Below, one piece after another: positions 15,897-26,466 of a stretch of 64,000 bases of DNA. Positions within the stretch are counted from its first letter, which is position 1. The number at the start of each line of letters is the position of its first letter. The translations under genes and the position numbers were made by a program. Below the pieces are notes generated by a model. That model searched no databases. It was not told the DNA's origin and was given only the letters and a program-made list of their open reading frames with translations. Source of the DNA: Streptomyces sp. CB01580 (GTDB taxonomy: Bacteria > Actinomycetota > Actinomycetes > Streptomycetales > Streptomycetaceae); contig NZ_LIXJ01000001.1 in the NCBI RefSeq assembly GCF_001905795.1, positions 310,001 through 374,000 of the forward strand, read 5' to 3'.

Positions 15897-16925
15897 ATGG
15901 TGTTCAAACGACTGCTCGGCTCACTCGGCGTGGGCGGCCCCACCGTCGACACGGTCCTCGACGCCGGGGCGGCCGCGCCGGGCGGCACCCTGTCCGGTCA
16001 GGTCCACCTCAAGGGTGGCAGCGCCGGCTTCGACATCGAGCACATCGCGCTGGAACTCGTCGCGCGGGTGGAGGCCGAGTTCGAGGAGGGGGAACGGGAA
16101 GGCGCGGTGGTCTTCGAGCGCTTCACCGTCGGCGGCGGCTTCCGGCTGCACGAGGGCGAACAGCGCTCCGTCCCCTTCACGATCGCCCTCCCCTGGGAGA
16201 CGCCGATCACCGAACTGTACGGGCAGGCCCTGGGCATCGTCCTCGGCGTCCGTACCGAACTGTCGGTGGCCGGCGCCAAGGACAAGGGCGACCTCGACCA
16301 ACTCGCCGTCCGCCCGCTGCCGGCCCAGGAGGCCGTCCTGGAGGCGCTGGGGCAGCTCGGCTTCGGCTTCAGGTCCGCGGACCTGGAGTACGGCCGCATC
16401 GGCGGCACCCACCAGCAACTCCCCTTCTACCAGGAGATCGAGCTGACTCCGGCGCCGCAGTACGCGGACCGGGTCAACGAGATCGAGGTGACCTTCCTCG
16501 CCACTCCGGGCGGCATGGACGTGGTCCTGGAGGCCGACAAGCGCGGCGGCCTCTTCTCCTCCGGGCACGACGCGCTCACCCGGTTCACGGTCGCCCATGA
16601 CACCGTCCACCAGCAGGACTGGCGGGCGCTGGTCGACGGCTGGCTGCGGCAGTTGGTCGAGCACCGCTCCGCGTACGCGCCCGCCCCCGCGTACGGCGCC
16701 CACGGTCACGGCGACCCGTACGCCCCGCACCACGGCGGCGGTCACGGCCATGACGGCACCCACCATCACGACGGCACCCACCGCTCCGGACCCGGCATCG
16801 GCACCGCCGTCGCGGTGGGCGCGGCCGGGCTCGCGGTGGGCGTCGTCGGCGGCATGGTCGCCGCCGAAGTCGTCGACGAGGTCGGGGACTTCTTCGAGGG
16901 CGACGAGGACGAGGGTGACGACTGA
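15897..16925 (+). CDS. Spo0M-family sporulation-control protein with a His-rich C-terminal extension
   Basis: A 342-residue protein whose first roughly 260 residues match the Spo0M (arrestin-like) family: MVFKRLLGSLGVGGPTVDTVL at the start, GQVHLKGG, and a long beta-rich region. Spo0M proteins influence sporulation and cell-envelope or cytoskeleton behaviour, but their biochemical role is not settled. ATG 15897 was preferred over GTG 15885 because AAGGGAG is correctly spaced only for the ATG. The C-terminus is unusual. Residues about 270-298 are packed with histidine and glycine, followed by a Gly/Ala/Val hydrophobic helix long enough to span a membrane, and a very acidic tail. The stop overlaps the next start (TGATG), so it is translated together with the TatA-like gene. 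An inverted repeat and a repeat element lie upstream. Confidence 0.85.
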   Translation: MVFKRLLGSLGVGGPTVDTVLDAGAAAPGGTLSGQVHLKGGSAGFDIEHIALELVARVEAEFEEGEREGAVVFERFTVGGGFRLHEGEQRSVPFTIALPWETPITELYGQALGIVLGVRTELSVAGAKDKGDLDQLAVRPLPAQEAVLEALGQLGFGFRSADLEYGRIGGTHQQLPFYQEIELTPAPQYADRVNEIEVTFLATPGGMDVVLEADKRGGLFSSGHDALTRFTVAHDTVHQQDWRALVDGWLRQLVEHRSAYAPAPAYGAHGHGDPYAPHHGGGHGHDGTHHHDGTHRSGPGIGTAVAVGAAGLAVGVVGGMVAAEVVDEVGDFFEGDEDEGDD

Positions 16926-17197
16926 TGTTCGGAATCAGCGAGCTCGCGATCATCCTGATCGTGGTCATATGCGTCCTGGGCGCCAAGAGACTCCCCGAAC
17001 TCGCCCGGTCCGCGGGCAAGTCGGCCCGCATCCTCAAGGCCGAGGTGAGGGCGATGAAGGAGGAGCGGCACGCCGGAGCGCCCGCGGACGCCGGGGCGGA
17101 CGCCCACGGCCGTCACGTCATCCGCGGGGAGACCGTCGCCCGGACGGGGCCCGAGGGCCCGAAGCCGGACACGGGGCACGCCCCGGACCACACGTAG
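16925..17197 (+). CDS. TatA/TatE-like translocase subunit
   Basis: A 90-residue protein with an N-terminal membrane helix after MFGISELAII. It then has the hinge LGAKRLPELARSAGKSAR and an amphipathic helix, which is the TatA family plan. The C-terminal tail is hydrophilic and disordered-looking. TatA proteins form the pore-forming part of the twin-arginine export system. The start codon overlaps the Spo0M stop by one base, so the two are likely coupled. Being away from tatC it is probably an accessory TatA paralogue. A small hairpin follows at once. Confidence 0.85.
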   Translation: MFGISELAIILIVVICVLGAKRLPELARSAGKSARILKAEVRAMKEERHAGAPADAGADAHGRHVIRGETVARTGPEGPKPDTGHAPDHT

Positions 17198-17198
17198 G

Positions 17199-17222
17199 GC
17201 GGACCGGCCGGGCGGGGTCCGC
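17199..17222. terminator. Hairpin after the TatA-like gene
   Basis: GCGGACC pairs perfectly with GGTCCGC around a 10-nt loop, 2 bp after the tatA stop and ahead of a convergent gene end. Confidence 0.5.
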
Positions 17223-17303
17223 GCCCGCCGGGCCGCCCGTCCCGGCGCGCTTCGGCGGCCGGTGGCGCCCGGCGGGCACCGACGGCGGTGACACCCCGGC
17301 CGG

Positions 17304-19646
17304 TCAGTCCTCCCGGACCGGGGCCCGCCGCACCGGGTCCTCCCGATCGGCGGGGAGCCAGGGCGCGAAGATCTCCGGGAGCCGGTCCAGGTCCGCGGCC
17401 GTGAGGGTGACGAGGCGGATGCCCGCCTCCCGCGCCAACTCGGTCTTGCGCTGCACCTTTTCGTAGTACGACCGCTGTTCCATGAGCCCCAGTGCCTCCA
17501 CGAACGTGCCGTCGCCGAGCCGCCAGTCGGCCCGCAGCCCCGTGGTGTTCAGTTCGAGGTGGCGGGGGTAGTGCGGTTCGGGTTCGTGCTCCACGCCCCG
17601 GTGGTGGAAGAAGTCGTCGATGTGCCGCTCCAGCATGGAGCGGCACAGGTGTCCGTCGGTGGCGACGGTCAGCGTGCCGCGCGCCCGGCGCACACCGTCG
17701 TCGAGCACCCCCGCCAACTGCAGCCACTGCACCCAGGATCGCGCCGCGCGGGCGGGGCGGGCGGTCAGCAGCCCGGTGACCGGGCGCGGGATCAGGAACC
17801 GGCACAGCATGGCCTCGTCGACCGCCCGGGGATCGGTGACGGTCACCCGGTCGAGCTGCGCGAGCGACGGCGGCCCCGAGAACTCGATCCGGACCAGGCG
17901 CCGCAGGGCGTGGATGACGGCGTCGGTCCACGGCCCGTCCGTGCCGTTGTCCCTGAGCACGCCGCGCCGGGCGAGCCGACAGCACCCGAAGCAGTACGCG
18001 AGCCGGTCGCGCGCCTCCAGGGCCGGCCGCCCGCAGAGCCTGCACGGCGCCGTCCGGCCCGGCACGACGGGCGCGCCGAACATCGCCTCCAGTTCCCGCC
18101 GGTAGTACGGGTCGCCGCCCGCCGGGCCGGTGGCGCGTTCCGCCGCGACGGACGGGTCCGCCGTCCGCGCGTTGAGCCACTGCCGGTGGGGCCGCGGGAC
18201 GAGTTCCAGTGCCCGGGACGTCAGCAGGCAGGGCGACCGGAACGGCCCGGCGTCCCCCGCCCCCGACGCGTCGCGGCGGTTCAGCCGCTCGGTCTCCGCG
18301 TCCGGCGCCGCCCATGTCACCCATGACGGCTCGACACCGTGCCGGCGCAGCAGCACGGTCATCGGTTCGGCGTACGGGCGGGCGTGGACGGTCAGGGTTC
18401 CCGTGGCGGGGTCGTAGATACCGGCCTGCGGCAGATCGCGCACGGCCACCGCGTCCTCGATCAGCCGGAGCGACCAGACCTCTCCGGGGAGCACGGTGGC
18501 GTCGGGGTACTCGTCGAGCCCCGCGAGCACCGACGGCTCCCGCGGATCGACGCCGTGCCGGCGCAGCGCGACGAACGCCTCGGGGCGTGCCCGTTCGTCG
18601 ATGAGTGTCAACGGCCCGTCCGGCAGGCGGTACTCCCCGACCTCCAGCCCGGTGCGGTCCAGTACGAGGACCTTGTGCGTGCCGTAGACGGTACGGCTGA
18701 CGGCCCGCAGATCCTCGTACGTGTGGGGGCGTCGGCGGTAGCGGGCCCAGGTCCGCAGCTCGGTCTCCGCCCGTTCGTCGCGGAGGGCCTGCTCCCGGTC
18801 CCGGGCGGTCTCCCGCCCCCAGGTGCCGGACGCGGCCCGGGCCGCGAGTGCCGCGCGCAACTGTGCGGCCAGGCGCCCGTGGAGAGCTTCCCGCAGGCCG
18901 GAATCCGCCGCCCCGGCGCCCGGCTCCGGGATGTCCGCCGATGTCCCGGTCGACACGTCGGCAGGCACACGGGCGGCAGGCCCGGCGGGCGCGTCGGTGC
19001 CGGAGGGCACCTGTTGCGGATCGGTGTCCGCGGCTCCGGGCCCGGCTTCGAGGAAGTCCGTGACGAGCGAGCGCAGTTCGTCGGCGTCGGGCAGGTTCAG
19101 CCGCACGCGCCCGATCCAGTGGCCCGCGGCGAGCTGCTCGGCGCGCGTGAACGGCCGGCGCCGGTCGGGGAGCCGGTCCTCCTCCCCGTCGGAGGCGTGG
19201 TCGTCGTCCTCCTCGTACTCGTACGCGTCGACGCGGTTCAGCTCGATCCAGCCGTGGCAGCCCACGGCGGCGCCGGCGGCCTCGGCGAGGCGGTGGATGT
19301 CCGCCCCCTGGTGGTGAAGGAAACTGTCGTACAGGTAGCCCATGTGACGGTCCAGCACCGAACCGCCCTGCCCGGGCGGCGCGGCGACCGAGATGGCCCG
19401 CCGGTCGTACAAGTTGTCCGGCCGCGGCACCAGGCTCACCACGACGGGGACCAGCGCGTCGCACTTCACGCCCGCGGGGGCCGGGGCCATGCTCCCGAGC
19501 CGATCCAGCCGGCCGAGCACGAACGTGCGCAGCGCCTCCACCGAGTCGTCGAAGACGGCGAAGGCCGTCGACACCTCGGGGTCGCCGGGCGGGATCACCA
19601 CCATCGCCTCGTCCCGCAGGTATTCGATCGGCTCACCCTTGTACAT
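17304..19646 (-). CDS. Large HIRAN-like / zinc-ribbon / PD-(D/E)XK-nuclease-like protein of unknown role
   Basis: A 780-residue soluble protein. Residues about 60-135 resemble a HIRAN domain (PRPDNLYDRRAISV, then RHMGYLYDSF); HIRAN domains bind DNA ends and occur in repair proteins. Residues about 530-555 hold two CxxC pairs, CRLC and CFGC, forming a likely zinc ribbon. Residues about 665-765 look like a restriction-endonuclease fold: ADWRLGDGTFVEALG supplies D and E, and KVQRKTELAREAG supplies a lysine, as in Vsr-like or DUF559-like nucleases. The middle is not recognised. CATAAT lies 6 nt before the ATG, so the mRNA may be leaderless. An internal ATG 14 codons in is the alternative start. 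The gene stands alone, with no methylase or helicase beside it. A DNA-repair or defence nuclease is an inference only. Confidence 0.75.
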   Translation of the reverse strand: MYKGEPIEYLRDEAMVVIPPGDPEVSTAFAVFDDSVEALRTFVLGRLDRLGSMAPAPAGVKCDALVPVVVSLVPRPDNLYDRRAISVAAPPGQGGSVLDRHMGYLYDSFLHHQGADIHRLAEAAGAAVGCHGWIELNRVDAYEYEEDDDHASDGEEDRLPDRRRPFTRAEQLAAGHWIGRVRLNLPDADELRSLVTDFLEAGPGAADTDPQQVPSGTDAPAGPAARVPADVSTGTSADIPEPGAGAADSGLREALHGRLAAQLRAALAARAASGTWGRETARDREQALRDERAETELRTWARYRRRPHTYEDLRAVSRTVYGTHKVLVLDRTGLEVGEYRLPDGPLTLIDERARPEAFVALRRHGVDPREPSVLAGLDEYPDATVLPGEVWSLRLIEDAVAVRDLPQAGIYDPATGTLTVHARPYAEPMTVLLRRHGVEPSWVTWAAPDAETERLNRRDASGAGDAGPFRSPCLLTSRALELVPRPHRQWLNARTADPSVAAERATGPAGGDPYYRRELEAMFGAPVVPGRTAPCRLCGRPALEARDRLAYCFGCCRLARRGVLRDNGTDGPWTDAVIHALRRLVRIEFSGPPSLAQLDRVTVTDPRAVDEAMLCRFLIPRPVTGLLTARPARAARSWVQWLQLAGVLDDGVRRARGTLTVATDGHLCRSMLERHIDDFFHHRGVEHEPEPHYPRHLELNTTGLRADWRLGDGTFVEALGLMEQRSYYEKVQRKTELAREAGIRLVTLTAADLDRLPEIFAPWLPADREDPVRRAPVRED

Positions 19647-19862
19647 GCGGGGATTATGCCAGCGAAGTATGACAAGCCGTTGATGAGGTGGGATACGAAT
19701 GAAAGTGCGAGCGCCGGGAAGGCGCCGGGGGCGAACGGCGGCGCCGGGGGCGGTTCCGGACAGACGTTCATGAGCGCTTCACCGGGAAGTCGACCGGGTC
19801 GCACCACTGCCTGACCCGCAGACCCTACCGTCGTCGGTACAGACCGGTTATTCATCCGTTAT

Positions 19863-20966
19863 ATGACCGGTCGCGCCGCCCGGGCGCCGAACCCGGGCCA
19901 GAGACAGATCTTCCGGGCCAACCTCGCCCGCAAGGGCATGAAGAACACCGAACTGCTGATCTCCAAAGGCAACCACGACGCGAGCCTGGCCGCGATACGC
20001 GCCGGGTACCCCCGGGAGTGGTTCCCCGACTCGGGCGGCGGCTACTACGAGTCGGTAGTGAAGGGCCTGCACGTCCTCACCGTCAACACCGAGACCTACA
20101 ACTCCGATTCGACCCAGCGTGCCTGGCTCAAGGAGCGGCTGACCGCGATCACCGCCGACCCGGCCAACACGGGCAGGCCCGTCCTGGTGCAGGGCCACCG
20201 GCCCACCACCAACACCACCATGGACGGCCAGCAGGCGGCGAACCCCCGGCTCGCGGAGGACCTCGGCGCCTTCCCGCAGGCCATCCTCTTCTCCGGTCAC
20301 TCGCACCTGAACATCAATGACGACCGCTCGATCCACCAGCGCGACTTCACGTCGGTCAACGACGGCTCGATGAGCTACGTCGAGACCGACGGTCTCGCCA
20401 ACCGCTTCGAGTCGCCGACCGCGCAGGCCCTCTTCGTCGAGGTCTACAAGGACCGCACGGAGATCGCCCGGGTGAACATGGCCGCGGACAAGCACGACAT
20501 CTACACCGACGGCAAGTGGACGGCGGACTGGCAGCCGCCGTACGCGAGCGCCGGCACCCTGAGCGGGGACACCTGGACGGTGCGCCTGAAGGGTTCGACG
20601 AACCAGCAGATCAAGGACAACTTCCGCTACACGGACGCCACCCGCAACACCGTGGCGCCGAAGTTCACCACCCACCGGCCGCTGTCCCGGGTGTCCGACG
20701 AGAAGGGCGGTACGGCCCTGCGGATCGCGCAGGCCCGGGACGACCAGATGGTCCACCACTACGAGGTCGACATCACCGACGCCTCGACCGGCGCCTCGGT
20801 CGTCTCGTCCAAGGTCCTCTCGGACTTCTCCTTCATGCCCCGTCCGAACAGCCTCGACATCCCGGTGCCGGGCGCGGTCGCGGGCAAGCGGTACGTGGCC
20901 CGGGTCGTCGCGGTCGACGCGTACGGGAACGCCTCCCCGGCCGCGTCGCTGACGTTCCGCAAGTAG
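19863..20966 (+). pseudogene. 5'-truncated calcineurin-like metallophosphoesterase
   Basis: The frame gives 367 residues. The C-terminal two thirds of the phosphoesterase fold are intact: KGNHDAS, VLVQGHRPTT and FSGHSHLNIN provide the later metal ligands. These are followed by a beta-rich domain resembling fibronectin type III that ends YVARVVAVDAYGNASPAAS. The first metal motifs (DxH and GDxxD) and any export signal are missing. Recognisable homology begins abruptly at about 19900, and no ribosome site precedes the ATG. A 7-bp inverted repeat (GACCGGT at 19842-19848, ACCGGTC at 19866-19872) straddles the truncation region. The gene is therefore probably inactive. A rescued intracellular protein is unlikely because two metal ligands are absent. 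The preceding 216 bp (19647-19862) show no other gene. Confidence 0.75.
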
Positions 20967-20973
20967 CGCCGCC

Positions 20974-21008
20974 GGGCCGGGCGGCTGCCTCCCCGGACCG
21001 CCCGGCCC
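20974..21008. terminator. Hairpin between the phosphoesterase remnant and DoxX
   Basis: A perfect 11-bp stem (20974-20984 with 20998-21008) between convergent gene ends. Confidence 0.65.
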
Positions 21009-21063
21009 CTCCGAGCACGTCCGGCGCCTCCGAGCGCGTCCGGCGCCGCGGGCGGACGGGGAG

Positions 21064-21594
21064 TCAGGTCGTGTCGGGGTCGATCACGTCCCGCCGCCCC
21101 CTGGCACGTCTGCCGACGACGGCCGCCGCCGCGACCGCGCTGCCCACGAAGGCCAGGGCGACCGTCCACGGCCGGTCGAAGACATGACGGGTGGCGTGGT
21201 CGACCGAGTACCGGCCGGGGCCGGCCAGACCGATCGCCGCGGCGGTGAACCCGAGGAAGGCCGGGTACTCGTAACCGCCGCCCTGCGCGAAGAACCCCGC
21301 CGGGGCGTGGACGGCCACGGCTCCCGCCATCGCCCCGGCCGCCGCCGCTCCGGCCGCCGGGGTCGCGAGACCGAGGGCCAGCAGCGCTCCGCCGCCCGCC
21401 TCGCCGAGCCCCGCGGCGACCGCGCTGTGCTTCGGCGGATGGAACCCCATGGCCTCCATCGCGGCGGTGGTTCCCGCGATGCCTCCACCACCGAACCAGC
21501 CGGCCAGTTTCTGGGTGCCGTGCGCGGCCAGTACCGCGCCGGTGCCGACGCGCAGGGCGAGCAGACCGAGGTCACGCCGGTCGGGACGGGACAT
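21064..21594 (-). CDS. DoxX-family membrane protein
   Basis: A 176-residue membrane protein with four to five hydrophobic helices. It has the DoxX/DoxD motif ALRVGTGAVLAAHGTQKLAGWF near the N-terminus (residues 12-33), a following glycine-rich turn, and a later GGGYEYPAFLGF. DoxX relatives have been linked to redox or sulfur metabolism in the membrane, but the role of actinomycete members is not established. ATG 21594 is preceded by GGAGAG. It is divergent from the dienoyl-CoA reductase gene and shares the upstream region that holds the TGCAAC palindrome. Confidence 0.85.
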   Translation of the reverse strand: MSRPDRRDLGLLALRVGTGAVLAAHGTQKLAGWFGGGGIAGTTAAMEAMGFHPPKHSAVAAGLGEAGGGALLALGLATPAAGAAAAGAMAGAVAVHAPAGFFAQGGGYEYPAFLGFTAAAIGLAGPGRYSVDHATRHVFDRPWTVALAFVGSAVAAAAVVGRRARGRRDVIDPDTT

Positions 21595-21771
21595 GGGACT
21601 CTCCGCGGGGGCTCGGGGATTCGGCGTCCGGCAATCCGGAGCGGGGCCGGCAGCTCCCGGACGGAACGGCCGCCCCGGCTCCCACTCTCCGCGGCGCGGG
21701 CCGCCGGTGTGACCCGGTACTACGCCGTCCGGGGGACGCGCGCACGGACCACTCTGCGACGAACGCCATTA

Positions 21772-21785
21772 TGCAACTTGTTGCA
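21772..21785. promoter_or_regulatory. Perfect palindromic operator upstream of the dienoyl-CoA reductase
   Basis: TGCAACTTGTTGCA is a perfect 14-bp palindrome 57 bp before the reductase start. It resembles PadR-family operators of the ATGTAAC...GTTACAT type, and a PadR gene lies directly downstream of the reductase. Confidence 0.65.
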
Positions 21786-21791
21786 CAATGA

Positions 21792-23858
<2,067 letters not shown>

Positions 23859-23920
23859 CGGAGCCGGCTCCGCCATGAGCGGGCGGGAGGGCCCGCGCGG
23901 CACTCCCTAGGATGCACCCC

Positions 23921-24547
23921 ATGTCACTCCCGCACGCGATCCTGACCGCCCTGCTCGAAAAGCCCTCGTCGGGGCTGGAGCTGACCCGCAGGTTCGACCG
24001 GTCGATCGGCTACTTCTGGTCCGCCACGCACCAGCAGATCTACCGCGAGCTGGGGAAGCTGGAACGGGCCGGGCAGATCCGGACGCTGCCGTCGGAGCAG
24101 CCTGCCCGTGGCCGGAGGAAGGAGTACGAGGTGCTGCCCGCGGGCCGCGAGGAGCTGGCCGCGTGGGTGGCCCGCTCCGAGGACCCCAAACAGGTCCGCG
24201 ACCCGTTGCTGCTGCGGATCCGGGCGGCGGCGGTCGTCGGCGCCCCGGGGCTGGACGCGGAGCTGCGCCGCCATCTGGAGCTGCACCGACGGCAGCTGGC
24301 GGAGTATCTGGAGATCGAGGAGCGGGACTTCCCGCCCGGGCGGGATTCCGAGCCGGACCGCTTGCGGCATCTGGTGCTGCGCGGCGGGATCGATCTGGAG
24401 AACTTCTGGATCGGGTGGCTCACCCGTGCCCTGGGCGAGGACGAGCGCGAGGGGCCGGGTACGGCCCCGGCGGTGTCGGACGTCCGGGACGGCGTCGGCC
24501 GGTCCGGCCCTCGGCGTGCGCAGTGGCCGGACGCCTCACACCCCTGA
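23921..24547 (+). CDS. PadR-family transcriptional regulator
   Basis: A 208-residue protein with an N-terminal winged helix (LPHAILTALLEKPSSGLELT, then HQQIYRELGKLERAG and a basic wing RGRRKEYEV) and a C-terminal helical dimerisation region (PadR plus virulence-activator-like C-terminal domain). ATG 23921 was chosen over ATG 23912 because TAGGAT ends 7 nt before it, giving a leaderless transcript typical of Streptomyces regulators, and because family members start MSLPHAIL. It sits just downstream of the reductase on the same strand and is the obvious candidate to bind the palindrome at 21772. Its stop overlaps the end of the PAP2 gene on the other strand by 12 bp. Confidence 0.88.
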   Translation: MSLPHAILTALLEKPSSGLELTRRFDRSIGYFWSATHQQIYRELGKLERAGQIRTLPSEQPARGRRKEYEVLPAGREELAAWVARSEDPKQVRDPLLLRIRAAAVVGAPGLDAELRRHLELHRRQLAEYLEIEERDFPPGRDSEPDRLRHLVLRGGIDLENFWIGWLTRALGEDEREGPGTAPAVSDVRDGVGRSGPRRAQWPDASHP

Positions 24548-25411
24548 CGAGACGTACGGGGGCTCGGTACGGGGGCTCGGTACGGCGGCGTGGGCCTCGG
24601 GCGCGACGGGTCCGGCGGGCCGGGGCACGGCGTCGGGCGCCCGCGTGCCGCCCGACGCGCGCCACGGACGCCGTGCCGGCGCCGACCGGACGCGGCGCAG
24701 CGGCAGGACCGCGCACGCCACCGCGAGGAGGGCGCCGGCCACGATCGAGTCCAGCCAGTAGTGGTTGGCGGTGCCGACGATCACCAGGAGCGTGACGAGC
24801 GGATGCAGCAGCCACAGCCAGCGCCACCGGGTGCGGGTGGCGGCGATCAGTCCGACGGCCACCATGACCGCCCAGCCGAAGTGGAGCGAGGGCATCGCGG
24901 CGAACTGGTTCGCCATCGTGTCGGTCGCCGGGTCCGCGCCGTACACCGACGGTCCGTACACCTGGCCGGTGTCGACGAGCCCGGCCTCGGCCAGCAGCCG
25001 GGGCGGGGCGAGCGGGAACAGCAGATGGAGCGCGAGCGCGGCGCCGGTGAGCGCGACGAGGACCCGGCGCGACCACACGTAGTGGCGCGGGCGGCGCCAG
25101 TAGAGCCACGCCAGGAACAGGAGCGTGGCCGGGAAGTGCACCACCGCGTAGTAGGTGTCGGCGAGACGGACCAGCGTCACGTCGTGCAGCAGCAGGCCCT
25201 GGACCACGCCCTCGCCGGGCAGCCGTACGGCCCGTTCGAGGTCCCAGACACGACCCGCGTTGTGGAACGCCTCCTCCACGTGACCGTTCGCGACCCGCCG
25301 GCCGAGTTTGTAGAGAGCGAAGAACCCGACGACGAGCAGAAGCTCGCGGACGAGCGACGGCCGGGCGAAGCCCTCCGGCTCACGGTCCGCGGGCCCGCTA
25401 CCGGCATGCAT
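24536..25411 (-). CDS. PAP2-superfamily membrane phosphatase/phosphotransferase
   Basis: A 291-residue polytopic protein of the actinobacterial PAP2_3 (Aur1/Ipt1-like) group. Membrane helices surround the phosphatase motifs: PSLHFGWAV near residue 172 and NHYWLDSIVAG near residue 217. An N-terminal YKLGRRVANG stretch and LERAVRLPGEG precede them. Members act on lipid phosphates or transfer phospho-headgroups; the substrate here is unknown. ATG 25411 with an upstream AAAGGGG was chosen. The longer frame upstream crosses the operator region and is not PAP2-like. It is divergent from a TetR gene, with a 26-bp palindromic operator between them, so it is probably the TetR target. Confidence 0.85.
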   Translation of the reverse strand: MHAGSGPADREPEGFARPSLVRELLLVVGFFALYKLGRRVANGHVEEAFHNAGRVWDLERAVRLPGEGVVQGLLLHDVTLVRLADTYYAVVHFPATLLFLAWLYWRRPRHYVWSRRVLVALTGAALALHLLFPLAPPRLLAEAGLVDTGQVYGPSVYGADPATDTMANQFAAMPSLHFGWAVMVAVGLIAATRTRWRWLWLLHPLVTLLVIVGTANHYWLDSIVAGALLAVACAVLPLRRVRSAPARRPWRASGGTRAPDAVPRPAGPVAPEAHAAVPSPRTEPPYVSSGV

Positions 25412-25487
25412 CACCCGGCGCCCCTTTGCTGACGAAGCTGTGTGTATCGGCGGCGTGGTCGGACCCACGCCAAATCGATACGCCAGT

Positions 25488-25513
25488 GTACCGATACGCT
25501 TACGTATCGGTAC
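25488..25513. promoter_or_regulatory. 26-bp palindromic TetR operator
   Basis: GTACCGATACG and CGTATCGGTAC are perfect 11-bp arms around CTTA. Two further half-sites flank it as an inverted pair: ATCGATACG at 25474-25482 and CGTATCGAT at 25535-25543. All lie between the divergent PAP2 and TetR genes, so the TetR protein likely represses both. Confidence 0.8.
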
Positions 25514-25577
25514 GTGCGCGTTTCGGTAGACTGACGTATCGATGGACCTCGTCGCAGCTCGCCGGGAGGACGCCTCA

Positions 25578-26237
25578 ATGACGTCGCAGGACACCGCGCA
25601 CGCACCGGCGCACCCGCCGCGCCGCTCGAAGATCACGCCGGAGCGCGCGCGGGAGTTCTACGCGGCCGTGCTGGACATCCTTCGGGAGTCCGGGTACGAG
25701 GCCCTCACCATGGAGGGGGTCGCGGCGCGGACGCGCTGCGGCAAGTCCACGCTCTACCGGCAGTGGGGTTCGAAGCCGGAGCTCGTCGTGGCGGCGCTGC
25801 GCGGCACCCGGCGGTCGGAGCTCCCGCACATCGACACCGGCACGCTGGCGGAGGATCTCCGCGAGGCCGCGCGCGTCATCGGCGCGGGCTCGGGCCGCGA
25901 AACCCAGCTGATGCATGCGCTCGGCCACGCCGCACTGCAGAACCCCGACCTGCTGTGCGCGCTGCGCGAGGCGCTGATCGCGCCGGACATCGCGGCGATC
26001 GAGCTCATGGTGCGGCGCGGCGCGGAGCGCGGCGAGATCCCGGCGGACAGCGCGGCGGCACAGTACGTCTCCGCGCAGCTGCTGGGCGTGCTGCGCGCAC
26101 GACCGCTGCTGGACGGGAGATTCGCGGACGAGGCGTATCTCACCCGCTTCGTGGAGAGCGCCGTTCTCCCCGCACTCGGACTGGGCACCCCCGGCGCCCC
26201 GGTCCCCGAGGACGTGGACCGTCGTCCGAGCGGATGA
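25578..26237 (+). CDS. TetR-family transcriptional repressor
   Basis: A 219-residue regulator. The N-terminal TetR helix-turn-helix spans about residues 25-75: VLDILRESGYEALTMEGVAA, then RCGKSTLYRQWGSKPELV. The C-terminal ligand domain resembles the TetR_C_16/TetR_C_11 type with a hydrophobic helical core. ATG 25578 has GGGAGGA 8 nt upstream. A longer frame starting at 25542 would begin within the outer operator half-site and is not favoured. The gene is divergent from PAP2 and is inferred to be autoregulated through the 25488 palindrome. A very strong hairpin follows the gene. Confidence 0.9.
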   Translation: MTSQDTAHAPAHPPRRSKITPERAREFYAAVLDILRESGYEALTMEGVAARTRCGKSTLYRQWGSKPELVVAALRGTRRSELPHIDTGTLAEDLREAARVIGAGSGRETQLMHALGHAALQNPDLLCALREALIAPDIAAIELMVRRGAERGEIPADSAAAQYVSAQLLGVLRARPLLDGRFADEAYLTRFVESAVLPALGLGTPGAPVPEDVDRRPSG

Positions 26238-26288
26238 CGACGGCCCACTTGCGCCGCACCGTGGGGACGGGGGCGGCGTACGAACCGA

Positions 26289-26322
26289 GCGGCCGGTGGT
26301 TCCCTCGGGAACCACCGGCCGC
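26289..26322. terminator. Very stable hairpin after the TetR gene
   Basis: A 16-bp perfect stem (26289-26304 with 26307-26322) with only two unpaired bases, 51 bp after the stop. There is no U-run. Confidence 0.8.
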
Positions 26323-26398
26323 CCGCGTTCCGGCGGCGCTCCTCGTTCCACGGCATCTCGCGTTCCCCGCGTGCACCTCCGGCACCCCTCGCCCACCG

Positions 26399-26417
26399 AA
26401 CAAACGATTGGTAGATT
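26399..26417. promoter_or_regulatory. Operator-like site overlapping the SDR promoter
   Basis: AACAAACGATTGGT is palindromic at 10 of 14 positions and resembles TetR-type operators. It abuts a TAGATT -10 hexamer at 26412-26417, 50 bp before the SDR start. Confidence 0.5.
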
Positions 26418-26466
26418 GCCCCTCGATCGGCGCTCCCCCATCGGCATCGGCAGAGGCGGACGGACC

